Of a stretch of 64,000 bases of DNA, positions 46,701-53,506 are shown piece by piece (position 1 is the first letter of the stretch; each line of letters opens with the position of its first letter). A program made the translations under genes and the position numbers. Source of the DNA: Lachnospiraceae bacterium. GTDB taxonomy: Bacteria > Bacillota > Clostridia > Lachnospirales > Lachnospiraceae. Under the pieces are notes generated by a model, which was given only the letters and a program-made list of their open reading frames with translations, had not been told where the DNA came from and made no database searches. Location of the stretch: NCBI GenBank assembly GCA_017625255.1, contig JAGALK010000034.1, forward strand, positions 1 to 64,000, given 5' to 3'.

Positions 46701-46777
46701 TGGCAAAAGGTAAATGTGATATTTATATTTATTCACAGAATGGAATGTTTAAAAAAGTAAAGGTTACGGTTAAATAA
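40715..46777 (+). CDS. Giant secreted protein: FG-GAP-like, toxin-like beta region, Fn3/Ig, coiled-coil repeats, BIG2-like end
   Basis: 2020 residues from ATG 40715 (GAAAGGTG upstream; the in-frame ATG 40694 has no ribosome site). Signal peptide 1-33. Residues ~125-320 are FG-GAP-like and clearly related to the transglutaminase-like proteins (GDFDGDGIDELAIYAPNNSDEVE). There is no transglutaminase domain. ~655-745 and ~925-1030 are Ser/Thr/Gly-rich alternating beta segments (VSAGVVAGFEQETSFLGLF, VSASVGYETGKTVSEEY) reminiscent of ETX/MTX2-type pore formers, a weak resemblance. Fn3 ~1037-1137, Ig-like domains to ~1545, three 78-82-residue helical repeats from 1549, a K/E/A-rich stalk to ~1810, Fn3-like, and a BIG2-like end (NPSIATVDKKGKIKGMAKGK). 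No sortase motif seen. LytTR site 5 upstream. Confidence 0.85.
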   Translation: MKVMMKKAMVMLLIIAMFFSGTNMTAFGAEVTEEVSGESGSNSDIATDEQTLESLGFDLPENSEYNTDELNPGNHAITSMDEVAKELYGSNPWVDIYDNDLSSGAQALEDDAKKLTLYNGSTNNYSMSASFDGDGDGKKEYIARVYLEADSSGGNIMLSVTKAEYSGTYYDPVWIFKDQPTGGYVKTVTGIPLYSVRGLIGVEAGDFDGDGIDELAIYAPNNSDEVETTQQPWEPNRLEVKIYDIDVNSGSLGEPTQIIDVANGTYVNGVSEWKYSSNGSKKQYYSIPYLSMTADDVNGDGIDDLLTVANFATNFRNFGIDDKDTWKDMLDPNSCLTSMLDVYEGTRSTEGVKLEQTVTKRALIGKVDDECAYLLRNATAIVANVTGANSKEIVIGGNYTRVEYTPDTAIDTVVADTREVGIKDYTPRTIVGFTSYGTLKTNTAAAASLKYSWTRQNGNENKNYHRTTPNTFEPVSLEGFAAYGSAVSDTIFLSGQFFEYSSEGKLECSSYELPKTVETGGSSGNRNRWLAEVTVGNVTNSAIGEETLYCVYYIRRQDKDMTSRVYGIWGEVSKNEKSYCYDESERLGVNIGCSVYMVDIDNDSSFIKYEQGSTDIYYGDVEVLSILQAAPVWKEFGEDYLENAETTYTKSSGTGSEETAGFTVSAGVVAGFEQETSFLGLFNVAGMSFETTVSASVGYETGKTVSEEYSIDYNTSGANDSVVIFTVPYVRYNCKIYIPTYTLPTKAEYDAKSAFLKELEENLFEYIDVDANVVGGNYSNPTDGFNNKYTTDVTDSNYESQLALYENYIEWLEHTESIMSEYNAGGTYEWGQEIEGGWEDYFYCVPQNPILTTVDVSTYDAIAQSNDSLSKIYGNVFDKDYKAGDPSTYASTIYELNAIDASKVLSGKTNAGSDADTGGFVNVTNISAGGGSVGQTISVSKENAQTISYGASIETQLTTEAGGAVVGVATSLEAGGTNCKVTTSGSEYSGTVPSLPSGTSNDYSYSWKLVSYTAKLNGKKIPVVGYLTKLEQTPPPSVPSDLTVTELTDNKVTLEWTDGDRKASYFEVYRVTYSNGKTYYDNIQTVEKNASGTYSCTDNGVGEGLEPETSYYYTVKAFSDKNVESTYSDIVECTTLPANTSINIFVEGMDNDTECIAGKDIELSTNVVSETDSTYYVRSYKWQCNKGFGWEDAEGKNDGSTYTFRASTLKNGYQYRCKVEVRVGSIINGSIYDLYSNMVTQNAKRAVTTVSLMASAVDGSENISAAYGPINSERIFEAQINTEENMDADITGEVVFTVTYESTAENVAVMARSRQATNTEVTTYKANVSEGIATVNLMFEEPGTYTIDAEYGGNDNCEGSSTVDGYTYYVYEEDASQDIFDFDNADVFLDESSYKYTGSQICPKVTVIWNEVALTEDVDYTVSYGANDAVGSDTGCVTVTPAGNFADQEAKVVYFDIEKGIATINTAEDSYTAEAGESPFSLGAVTNVNKKLTYTGYDETIISVDENGMVTPLAVGTTSITIALENTDNYELTEKVVSVKVSTNVVKEVENLIAAIGIVDTSEECKMKIDAAREAYKALTEEKKALVTNLSILESAESKYQELKTKEEEEAAKKEQEEKDKAAAKVVEDLIAAIGTVDTSEECKIKINAAREAYKSLTQEQKAYVSNLSVLKDAEYKYEELKLKEEEEKQEEEAKKEQEEKDKAAAKAVENLIAAIGTVDTSEECKAKIDAAKEAYKALTEAQKAYVTSLSVLENAESEYEELKTKEEEEAAKKEQEEAAKKEQEEAAKKEQEEQAKKEEEAKKEQEAKELAQAGTIAIEESKQAITTANTDKGDVAGSSFIAFKLKAKGANKSIKLSWSKVSGAEGYMIYGAVCGKPMELIGDVSSGKKSYTVKKLAKGKYYKYMLVAYKTIYGEKRAIETSVTVHAATNGGKQGNPTAVTHKKAKVTVKVKRTTKLKPILKTKGKVKTHIAKFRYESSNPSIATVDKKGKIKGMAKGKCDIYIYSQNGMFKKVKVTVK
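45359..46080 (+). repeat. Three tandem helical repeats plus EEAAKKEQ stalk
   Basis: Units begin at 45359, 45593 and 45839 (78 and 82 codons apart), each with VENLIAAIGTVDTSEEC, AREAYKALT and a final E/K-rich stretch. The last unit runs into tandem EEAAKKEQ octapeptides. This motif is common in Firmicute surface proteins as a rod-like spacer. Confidence 0.85.
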
Positions 46778-46794
46778 GTTAAACCCATTGCAGA

Positions 46795-46819
46795 CAGCGT
46801 CCGATTAGGGCGCTGTTTT
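46795..46819 (+). terminator. CAGCGTC-type terminator, fourth copy, with AAA/nuclease 3' vestige
   Basis: CAGCGTCC - GATTA - GGGCGCTG then T4. The sequence just before it (46790-46807) reads QTASD-stop in one frame, a trace of the ETASN/EAASE end of the AAA/nuclease genes, although the preceding gene is a surface protein that ends at 46777. Confidence 0.75.
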
Positions 46820-46820
46820 G

Positions 46821-46886
46821 CGTTTCACACCCTAAAATCGACATTTCACGAATACCAGATAAATATATAAAAAATAGTACTATAAT
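46821..46886 (+). promoter_or_regulatory. LytTR-type direct repeat and promoter, site 6
   Basis: CGTTTCACA (46821-46829), 12 bases CCCTAAAATCGA, CATTTCACG (46842-46850), 30 bp, TATAAT (46881-46886) inside AATAGTACTATAATACTA, identical to site 2. Confidence 0.75.
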
Positions 46887-46916
46887 ACTAAAAAAGGTAA
46901 AAAAGGAGGTTTTAAC

Positions 46917-48203
46917 ATGAGACAATTAAAAAAATTCAATGCAGTACTATGTATTGCTTGTATGATGCTCATAGTATGTGTAGGTGCATTTACGACTCGT
47001 GCGGCGGATGCAGGTACAGCAAAGATAGTAGCATCTACCCAATCTATAAAAAGAGGAGAAACGGCAGCAATTAACATTGATTTGGAGAATAATCCGGGGA
47101 TTTGGGGATTGAAATTAAAGGTTTCATACAGTAGTTCAAGTGGATTGATAGGTTCTACCGCGCAAGCAGGAAGTGCATTTCCTACGGAAACGAGCCTTCT
47201 ACATTGGGAAAAACTATCGAATGGGTCTGCGAATGGGTATGTGTATACAGCTACTAATCTCGAGCTGGAAAACAATACCAATAACGGGACATTGTTAGTG
47301 ATGAATATTATACTGTCTGAATATGCTAAAAAAAGAGAAATTCCTATTACTGTAGAAGTCATAGAGGTCATTAATATCAATGGTGAGGATGTTGAGGTCG
47401 AAGTGACAAATGGTATGATTATAAACGAAGATGTTGAACCAGAACCGGAGCCGACGCCAGATCCAGAGCCGACGCCAGATCCAGAGCCAACGCCAGATCC
47501 AGAGCCGACGCCAGATCCGGAACCGACACCAGATCCGGAACCGACGCCAGATCCGGAACCAACGCCAGATCCGGAACCGACGCCAGATCCGGAACCAACG
47601 CCAGATCCGGAACCAACGCCAGATCCGGAACCGACACCAGATCCAGAGCCAACGCCAAATCCGAAGCCGACACCAAATCCAGAACCGACGCCAGATCCGG
47701 AGCCAACACCAGATTTAGAAACAGAGTTTGCAGAAGGAAGTTATATGTACAAGGTTACCGGAACAGATACGGTTTCGGTAGTAGGTGCAACGAAAAAGAC
47801 ACTGAAGAAGATAAGTATATCTTCCACAGTTACATATAATGGAGCAACCTACAAAGTAACAGGTATTTCTGATAAGGCATTTTATAAAAATACAAAGGTT
47901 AAGACGATTACCATAGGGGCAAATGTGGAAGTTATTGGAAATTCTGCCTTTGAAGGTTGTACTAAGCTGACAAAGATAACGGTTGGTAAAAATGTCAAGT
48001 TGTTTGGAACAAGCGTATTTAAAAAATGTAAGAAGTTAGGCAATATAACTATTAAGTCACAGAAATTAAAAGCAGTAGGAAAAAATACATTTAAGAGTAT
48101 AAAATCTACAGCAAAGATTAAAGTGCCGGCTAAGAAATTGAAAGCATATAAAAAACTCTTAAAAGGTAAAGGGCAGGGCAAGAAAGTAAAAATTGTCAAA
48201 TAA
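46917..48203 (+). CDS. Secreted protein with cohesin-type domain, PEPTPD linker and BspA-like leucine-rich repeats
   Basis: 428 residues. Signal peptide 1-30. Residues ~33-168 look like a cohesin: [37 protein letters not shown], and the end [20 protein letters not shown]. Then ~15 copies of PEPTPD (177-266) and an LRR_5/BspA-like domain ([39 protein letters not shown]) with a Lys-rich tail. Cohesins bind dockerins, and the next gene, 25 bp downstream, encodes one, so the pair probably forms a complex. AAGGAGG precedes ATG 46917. LytTR site 6 lies upstream. No enzyme or SLH domain is present, so this is not a classical cellulosome scaffold. Confidence 0.82.
   Translation: MRQLKKFNAVLCIACMMLIVCVGAFTTRAADAGTAKIVASTQSIKRGETAAINIDLENNPGIWGLKLKVSYSSSSGLIGSTAQAGSAFPTETSLLHWEKLSNGSANGYVYTATNLELENNTNNGTLLVMNIILSEYAKKREIPITVEVIEVININGEDVEVEVTNGMIINEDVEPEPEPTPDPEPTPDPEPTPDPEPTPDPEPTPDPEPTPDPEPTPDPEPTPDPEPTPDPEPTPDPEPTPDPEPTPNPKPTPNPEPTPDPEPTPDLETEFAEGSYMYKVTGTDTVSVVGATKKTLKKISISSTVTYNGATYKVTGISDKAFYKNTKVKTITIGANVEVIGNSAFEGCTKLTKITVGKNVKLFGTSVFKKCKKLGNITIKSQKLKAVGKNTFKSIKSTAKIKVPAKKLKAYKKLLKGKGQGKKVKIVK
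47446..47712 (+). repeat. 18-bp minisatellite encoding PEPTPD
   Basis: About fifteen units of CCAGATCCGGAACCGACG-like sequence with third-base variants (AGAG/GGAG/GGAA, ACG/ACA/AACG). Unit length is a multiple of three, so copy changes alter linker length without shifting frame. A related TPDPTPDPDP linker is at 26640-26757. Confidence 0.9.
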
Positions 48204-48227
48204 ATACTGTGGAGAGGAGATATAGCT

Positions 48228-51200
48228 ATGTTGAAGAGAATCGTAAGTATTCTGTTGCTGGCAGCATTGATGGTGACATCCATACCGGTGAATGCTTTGG
48301 CAACAACGACTGATTCCATCCTATATGGGGATGTGAATAATGATGATGATGTCAATGTGAGCGATACTTTACTTTTGTGGAAGTATGTCGCAGAGATGAA
48401 AGATATAGAGATTAATGAAGCGAATGCAGATGTAAATATGGATGATGCTGTGAATTTAAAGGATTTACTGCTGATGCAGAAATTCTTACAACAGTGGGAT
48501 GTGAATCTTGGACCGGAAGCACCATGTAGTGTTACTGTGCGCATGGGAAATGATGAAATGGGCTATACAGAAGTATGGAATGCCCAGATCAAACAGAATC
48601 AGAGAATAGACTTGCCTTCAGAGGACGAGTTAAAAGAACTGTTTGGATGGAGTGAAGCAATTTATGTGGTTAGTGATGGTTATGGAGACCAGAAGTTAGA
48701 AAATGTTTTCTTTACAGAAGAAACGGTTGTTATTGATTACAAGATAGATTACCAGACATACACATTAAAGGTAGATGGTGTACAAAATGAATATGGCTTT
48801 ACAGTGCAGAATACCTATACTGCAAAATATGGAGAAGCCTTTGATTTTTCCGATCTTGAAGGTACTGGTAAGGTAATAGAAGAGGGAATATATACGGAAT
48901 TTATCGATGTAACAACAGATGCAACTGCTATCATCGATGGAGTAGAGCAGGTAATTGACTTGACGCAGCCTGTAAATGCAGATACAGCAGAAGCATTTTA
49001 TAAGGGAATCACGGCTACGGCAAATTACAAGAAAAATATCGTAACAGCTACCTTTACATTTGAAGGAATGGAACAGGAAGATATTGTGATTAAACTGGCT
49101 AGAGGAGAAGAGCTTACTACACCGCAGATAATAGAATTAGAAAAGATTGTTCTTAAGAATAATCTGGCAGTTATAAATATCACACCGGAGCTTGGACCGA
49201 TAGAGGAGGATACTACCTATACCATAACCGGTGGAGAGGCTACGGGAGAATCTGTATATCTTAGATTTTATGCTAATGGTGGAAGCTTTGTTCCGAATTT
49301 CTCCTGGCCGGAAGGAAGTTTGTTAAGCGAGTTTCCAACTACGGAAAAAGCAGGTTATGATTTCGCAGGCTGGTATACAGATGCGGAATTTACACAGCAG
49401 GCGAGATTAACAGTACCGATAGGTGGAGCAAGCTATTATGCAAAATGGGTTCCTGCAGAGTATACGGTAACCTTTGATGTAGCCGGTGGAGATGCGTTGT
49501 CAGAGGCAGAGCAGAGTAAAAATGTAACATATCTGGAAGATTATGGAGTATTGCCTGAACCTTTTAGATTAGGTTATAAATTTATTGGATGGTACACCGA
49601 GGCAGAGGGCGGAACTTTAGTGACAGAAGAAACCACTGTAGATGCATTAGAAAATCATACATTGTATGCACAATGGGAAGGTTTGGAAATGATTCCGGAG
49701 ACTATATTTGATTTTGGTATAGCAGAAACCTTTGATTATGAAAAAGGTGTGGCAAGAGAAGCTGTATACACATATAATCCGGAAGCTGGTAAAAACTATA
49801 GCGAAGATGAATTTGTTATTCGTTATAAATGCCAAGGTCTGGAGGAATTTGAAGAAGGAATTCCTGTATGCGCAGGTACATATGATGTTATCATTACAAG
49901 AGCGCAGGATGATATATATGGCGGATTTGAGCATACCTATGAAAATGTGCTTGTCGTAAATAAAATCGAAAGAGTTTTAGAGACAGTAGTAGCTAATCAG
50001 GTAGCTTCCGGTTATACCTATATGGAATTTGAACGGGTGACTGAGATTGATGATCTGGATGCAAATGCGGATATTAGCTATCATGCCGATTATGAAACAA
50101 GAGTATTTGATGGTATAGAAAATACCAATAAAGTACATAGTGTGTATGATGGATCTTCGTATACGGTTACCATGACAATTCGTAACGACAGAAACTATAC
50201 AGATATTACAGCGAATGTGGTTAAACCGGATGGTACGGATGAATATTCAACCAGAATATTGCCAACAGAAGCAAATGGATATTGGACAGATGAAGGAAAT
50301 TATTCCATATCCTGGTATAATGCATATGCTGACAGATACTATATTCGTACAGCAGAAGAATTTGCAGGACTGGCATATCTGGTAAATAAAGGCTATGATA
50401 ACTGGTTTGTAAATAAAACGGTTTATCTGGAAAACGACATAGATTTATCAGGAAAATTGTGGAAACCTATTGGAGGTGCCGGAGCAGACAAGGCGAACTG
50501 GTATTTTATGGGTTCCTTCTTGGGACAAGGTCACAGTATTACCGGAGTATGTATAGAAGAACCGGAGGAGAGCAGAGTAGGCTTGTTTGGTGCAGTAGCA
50601 AATCATACTTCGTCTGATATTTATGCACGCATTGAAAATGTTGTGTTAGAAGACGGATATATACATGGAGACAGTATGGTAGGCGGTCTTGTGGGATATT
50701 TAGACAACAAAACTACACTGAACAGTTGTGTGAATTTTGCATGGGTTATTTCTGAAGGAGATGCCTGTGGCGGACTGGCAGGACAGGTATTTACCACTAG
50801 TGCCAAAATTGTTAATGGTGTAAATCATGGTCAGATTAATGGAAATGGTAACTATACAGGTGGTATTGCAGGATATAATCAGGCAGGTACTATCACGAAT
50901 ACTATCAATTATGGAAATGTAAACGGTTATGAAGCTACAGGTGGAATTGTAGGGATGAATTCAGATGCAGAATATTATGGATATATATATAATAGTGCAA
51001 ACTGTGGTAAAGTGAATGGTGGTAGTAAAAAATACATAGGTGCTATTTGCGGAAGAAACTATAAGGATTATGGATTTGTAGACCAGTGTTATTATCTGGC
51101 AGGTTCAGCAACCTGTACCGTTAATAGTACTTCCCGTAAAGCAATAGGAACGAAGGATGGTTATTTAAATGATGGAGCTACCAGTGGGGACATGGATCGT

Positions 51201-51395
51201 ACATATCAGACCGCATCCTTTACCTCACCGACATCTGCACTTAGCAGAGATTGTGGTTATGGAAAGGACAATCTGTTTTTGGCATTAGATGCAATGGCTG
51301 CTGTGCAGGCAGGTTCTAGATGGATATCTATGGGTAAGGGCGGCTATCCGGTTCCATTATCTGCAGTTCCGGAACATCTTCGACCAGAGAAGTAG
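48228..51395 (+). CDS. Secreted protein with N-terminal type I dockerin, InlB B-type repeats and GLUG motifs
   Basis: 1055 residues. Signal peptide 1-25. A dockerin lies at ~33-88: YGDVNNDDDVNVSDTLLLW and ADVNMDDAVNLKDLLLMQKF are its two Ca-binding loop-helix repeats (D-x-N-x-D-x-x-V-N-x-x-D). Then beta-rich regions, InlB B/Flg_new-type repeats ~340-490 (YDFAGWYTDAEFTQQARL, YKFIGWYTEAEGG), Ig-like region, and GLUG-type repeats ~800-945 (GGLVGYLDNKTTLNSCVN, GGIAGYNQAGTITNTINYGN). N-terminal placement of the dockerin is less usual. It sits 25 bp after the cohesin-type gene with GGAGAGGAG upstream, so the two are co-expressed. No catalytic domain is recognised; an adhesin-like role is likely. 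Confidence 0.85.
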   Translation: MLKRIVSILLLAALMVTSIPVNALATTTDSILYGDVNNDDDVNVSDTLLLWKYVAEMKDIEINEANADVNMDDAVNLKDLLLMQKFLQQWDVNLGPEAPCSVTVRMGNDEMGYTEVWNAQIKQNQRIDLPSEDELKELFGWSEAIYVVSDGYGDQKLENVFFTEETVVIDYKIDYQTYTLKVDGVQNEYGFTVQNTYTAKYGEAFDFSDLEGTGKVIEEGIYTEFIDVTTDATAIIDGVEQVIDLTQPVNADTAEAFYKGITATANYKKNIVTATFTFEGMEQEDIVIKLARGEELTTPQIIELEKIVLKNNLAVINITPELGPIEEDTTYTITGGEATGESVYLRFYANGGSFVPNFSWPEGSLLSEFPTTEKAGYDFAGWYTDAEFTQQARLTVPIGGASYYAKWVPAEYTVTFDVAGGDALSEAEQSKNVTYLEDYGVLPEPFRLGYKFIGWYTEAEGGTLVTEETTVDALENHTLYAQWEGLEMIPETIFDFGIAETFDYEKGVAREAVYTYNPEAGKNYSEDEFVIRYKCQGLEEFEEGIPVCAGTYDVIITRAQDDIYGGFEHTYENVLVVNKIERVLETVVANQVASGYTYMEFERVTEIDDLDANADISYHADYETRVFDGIENTNKVHSVYDGSSYTVTMTIRNDRNYTDITANVVKPDGTDEYSTRILPTEANGYWTDEGNYSISWYNAYADRYYIRTAEEFAGLAYLVNKGYDNWFVNKTVYLENDIDLSGKLWKPIGGAGADKANWYFMGSFLGQGHSITGVCIEEPEESRVGLFGAVANHTSSDIYARIENVVLEDGYIHGDSMVGGLVGYLDNKTTLNSCVNFAWVISEGDACGGLAGQVFTTSAKIVNGVNHGQINGNGNYTGGIAGYNQAGTITNTINYGNVNGYEATGGIVGMNSDAEYYGYIYNSANCGKVNGGSKKYIGAICGRNYKDYGFVDQCYYLAGSATCTVNSTSRKAIGTKDGYLNDGATSGDMDRTYQTASFTSPTSALSRDCGYGKDNLFLALDAMAAVQAGSRWISMGKGGYPVPLSAVPEHLRPEK

Positions 51396-51460
51396 TAGAT
51401 TTTACAAATAAAGTAAGATAAAATAGATTGGAAAATATAAATGAAAATTAGGAGGATAGT

Positions 51461-52174
51461 ATGATACGAATTGCTATATGCGATGATAATGCAGAATTTT
51501 TACAGAATGCTGCTGCAATGCTTGAGAAATGGTCCAAGCAAAGCGGAAAATCTGTTGGAATATTTTGTTTTAGCAATGGGGATGATTTAATTGCACAAAA
51601 TGCACTGCATCGTATGGATATTATTCTCCTAGATATTATCATGCCATTGTTAAATGGCATGGAAGCAGCAAAAGAGATTAGAAAAAATGATTCAGTAGTA
51701 AATATTATTTTTCTGACTTCGTCACCGGAGTTTGCATTAGAATCCTATGATGTGAAAGCAAAAGGTTATCTGCTAAAACCGGTAGATTATGAGAAGTTGA
51801 AAGAATTGTTAGATGATTGTACTCGCAGCTTTGATGCGGAATCCAAAAATCTTGTATTAAAAACCAAGTATGGATATCAAAAAATTTATTATACGGACAT
51901 CGAATATATTGAAGCACAAAATAAGATTATTACATTTTATATGCGAAATGGCAAAGAAATAGAGACAACAGAAACCTTAAATTCTTTTGTGAATAAATTA
52001 AATGATAGTGAAGGGTTCTTTAAGTGTCATCGGAGTTATATTGTGTATATACCCAATGTAGATCATTTTAATGTATCAGAGATTATTACAAAGTCCGGAC
52101 ATAGTGTTCCTATTGCAAGAGGATATGGAAAAGCATTTCAGGAAGCTTATTTTGCTTTTATGTTTCAAAACTAA
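51461..52174 (+). CDS. LytTR-family response regulator (system B)
   Basis: 237 residues. Receiver: ICDDN, ILLDIIMPLLNG (phospho-Asp D58), FLTSSPEFALESYDVKAKGYLLKPV. LytTR domain ~135-237: IYYTDIEYIEAQNKIITFY, TLNSFVNKL, FFKCHRSYIVYIPNVDHF, VPIARGYGKAFQEAY. Paralogous to the regulator at 30147. It lies 65 bp after the dockerin gene and starts the two-component operon; AGGAGGA precedes ATG 51461. No LytTR direct repeat lies upstream, so it is probably not autoregulated by the sites described here. Either or both regulators may act on the six sites. Confidence 0.92.
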   Translation: MIRIAICDDNAEFLQNAAAMLEKWSKQSGKSVGIFCFSNGDDLIAQNALHRMDIILLDIIMPLLNGMEAAKEIRKNDSVVNIIFLTSSPEFALESYDVKAKGYLLKPVDYEKLKELLDDCTRSFDAESKNLVLKTKYGYQKIYYTDIEYIEAQNKIITFYMRNGKEIETTETLNSFVNKLNDSEGFFKCHRSYIVYIPNVDHFNVSEIITKSGHSVPIARGYGKAFQEAYFAFMFQN

Positions 52175-52191
52175 CGAAAGGAGAATAAAAA

Positions 52192-53460
52192 ATGCTGGAA
52201 GGTATTTTAGAGATTCTTCATTATGGGATAATTATGATTTTTGGGATATATTTGTCTGCTGCATTTTTGGGTATTCGGCTGAATCGAAAAAATGTGTGGA
52301 TATTATTGGGATTTTCCGCTGTTTTAGGAGCAGTAAATGCCTTTTTCTATATTCAATTTGATGTTGTGTTTACGGAACAGATATATCCTTTAATTATTCA
52401 TCTTCCATTGTGCGTGTTTTTAATCATTTTTTATAAACAAAAAATTGTTCCGACGATTTTGGCAGTGTTTATTGCGTATTTGTGCTGTCAATTAAGTAAT
52501 TGGGTAGGAATTTTGTTTTTATATATCACGCATTTAGATTTGGTATATTATTATGTGAGAATTATTACAAATGTGACAGCACTTATCCTGCTGATTTATT
52601 TTGTGGCGGCTGCAATTACGCAGCTTTTACAAAAACCTACAAAGGATATTGTGATTTTTGGTTTAATACCATTTGTGTATTATGTATATGATTATGCCGT
52701 AACGGTATATTCGAATCTTTTCTATTCAGGCGGAGAAGTTGTTACGGAATTTTTGGGATTTATGCTTTGTATTTTTTATGTGTTGTTTTTATGTATCTAT
52801 TTCAAGCAATACGAAGAAAAAAAGGAAATCGAACAACGCAATAAAACTATGGAGCTGCAGCGTATTCAGTCAGAAAAAGAAGTGGAAATGATGAAACGCT
52901 CGGAATATGCAGTTGCTATATTGCGTCATGATATGCGGCATTTTTTGACAGATATAGCAGGTTTTATTGAGAATGACGAAAAAGACAGGGCATTATCCTA
53001 TATTCATGAAATTGTAAATACAGTAGATAAAACTGCGACAAAGAAATATTGCAGTAATAGAATTATAAATATGATTTTAGCTTCATATGAAAATACAATA
53101 AAAGAAAATGGGATTGATTTTTTGTATACTATTCAAATTCCGGAAAAGCTTGCTATTTCAGATAGTGATATTTCGTCAATTCTTTCCAATGGTATTGAAA
53201 ATGCGGTACATGCAGTTTCTTTTTTGGATGAAAAAAGTCGTAAGATTAAATTGGATTTACATATGAATAATGACAAATTGTTGATTTCTGTTAAGAATAC
53301 ATATGCAAAAGAACCAAAGATTGTAGATGGATTGCCACAGGCAGAAGAAAACGGACATGGCTTTGGTACGCAAAGCATCCGTTATGTAACAGAAAAATTG
53401 CAGGGAAATTGCCAGTTTATGGTGGATAAAGAATATTTTATTTTAAGAATTGTATTGTAA
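52192..53460 (+). CDS. AgrC-like GHKL sensor histidine kinase (system B)
   Basis: 422 residues. Six to seven TM segments (1-205), coiled coil, LRHDMRHFLTDIAG (phospho-His H246) and HATPase_c_5 with LSNGIENAVHAV and GHGFGTQSI. Seventeen bp after its LytTR regulator, with GAAAGGAG upstream. Membrane-domain similarity to the kinase at 28859 (for example EQIYPLIIHLPL versus KQLYPLITHLPL) shows recent common origin, so both may sense related signals. No signal peptide precursor gene is near. Confidence 0.9.
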   Translation: MLEGILEILHYGIIMIFGIYLSAAFLGIRLNRKNVWILLGFSAVLGAVNAFFYIQFDVVFTEQIYPLIIHLPLCVFLIIFYKQKIVPTILAVFIAYLCCQLSNWVGILFLYITHLDLVYYYVRIITNVTALILLIYFVAAAITQLLQKPTKDIVIFGLIPFVYYVYDYAVTVYSNLFYSGGEVVTEFLGFMLCIFYVLFLCIYFKQYEEKKEIEQRNKTMELQRIQSEKEVEMMKRSEYAVAILRHDMRHFLTDIAGFIENDEKDRALSYIHEIVNTVDKTATKKYCSNRIINMILASYENTIKENGIDFLYTIQIPEKLAISDSDISSILSNGIENAVHAVSFLDEKSRKIKLDLHMNNDKLLISVKNTYAKEPKIVDGLPQAEENGHGFGTQSIRYVTEKLQGNCQFMVDKEYFILRIVL

Positions 53461-53463
53461 AAA

Positions 53464-53506
53464 AACAGTCGATGGAATCAGGAATTTCCATCGACTGTTC
53501 TTTTTT
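53464..53506. terminator. Bidirectional terminator between kinase B and the Y-family polymerase gene
   Basis: AACAGTCGATGGA - 10-nt loop - TCCATCGACTGTT, 13-bp perfect stem, flanked by A5 and T6. It overlaps the 3' end of the - strand gene. Confidence 0.9.

Noticed and set aside
47446-47712. Tandem repeat as a possible CRISPR array
   Set aside because: Units are contiguous 18-mers with no unique spacers and lie in frame inside a secreted protein gene; no cas genes are near.
47419-47718. Open frames of 95-96 residues on both strands across the PEPTPD repeat
   Set aside because: They are translations of the minisatellite in other frames (RRQIRNR..., DLASVPDL...), without ribosome sites or domain content.
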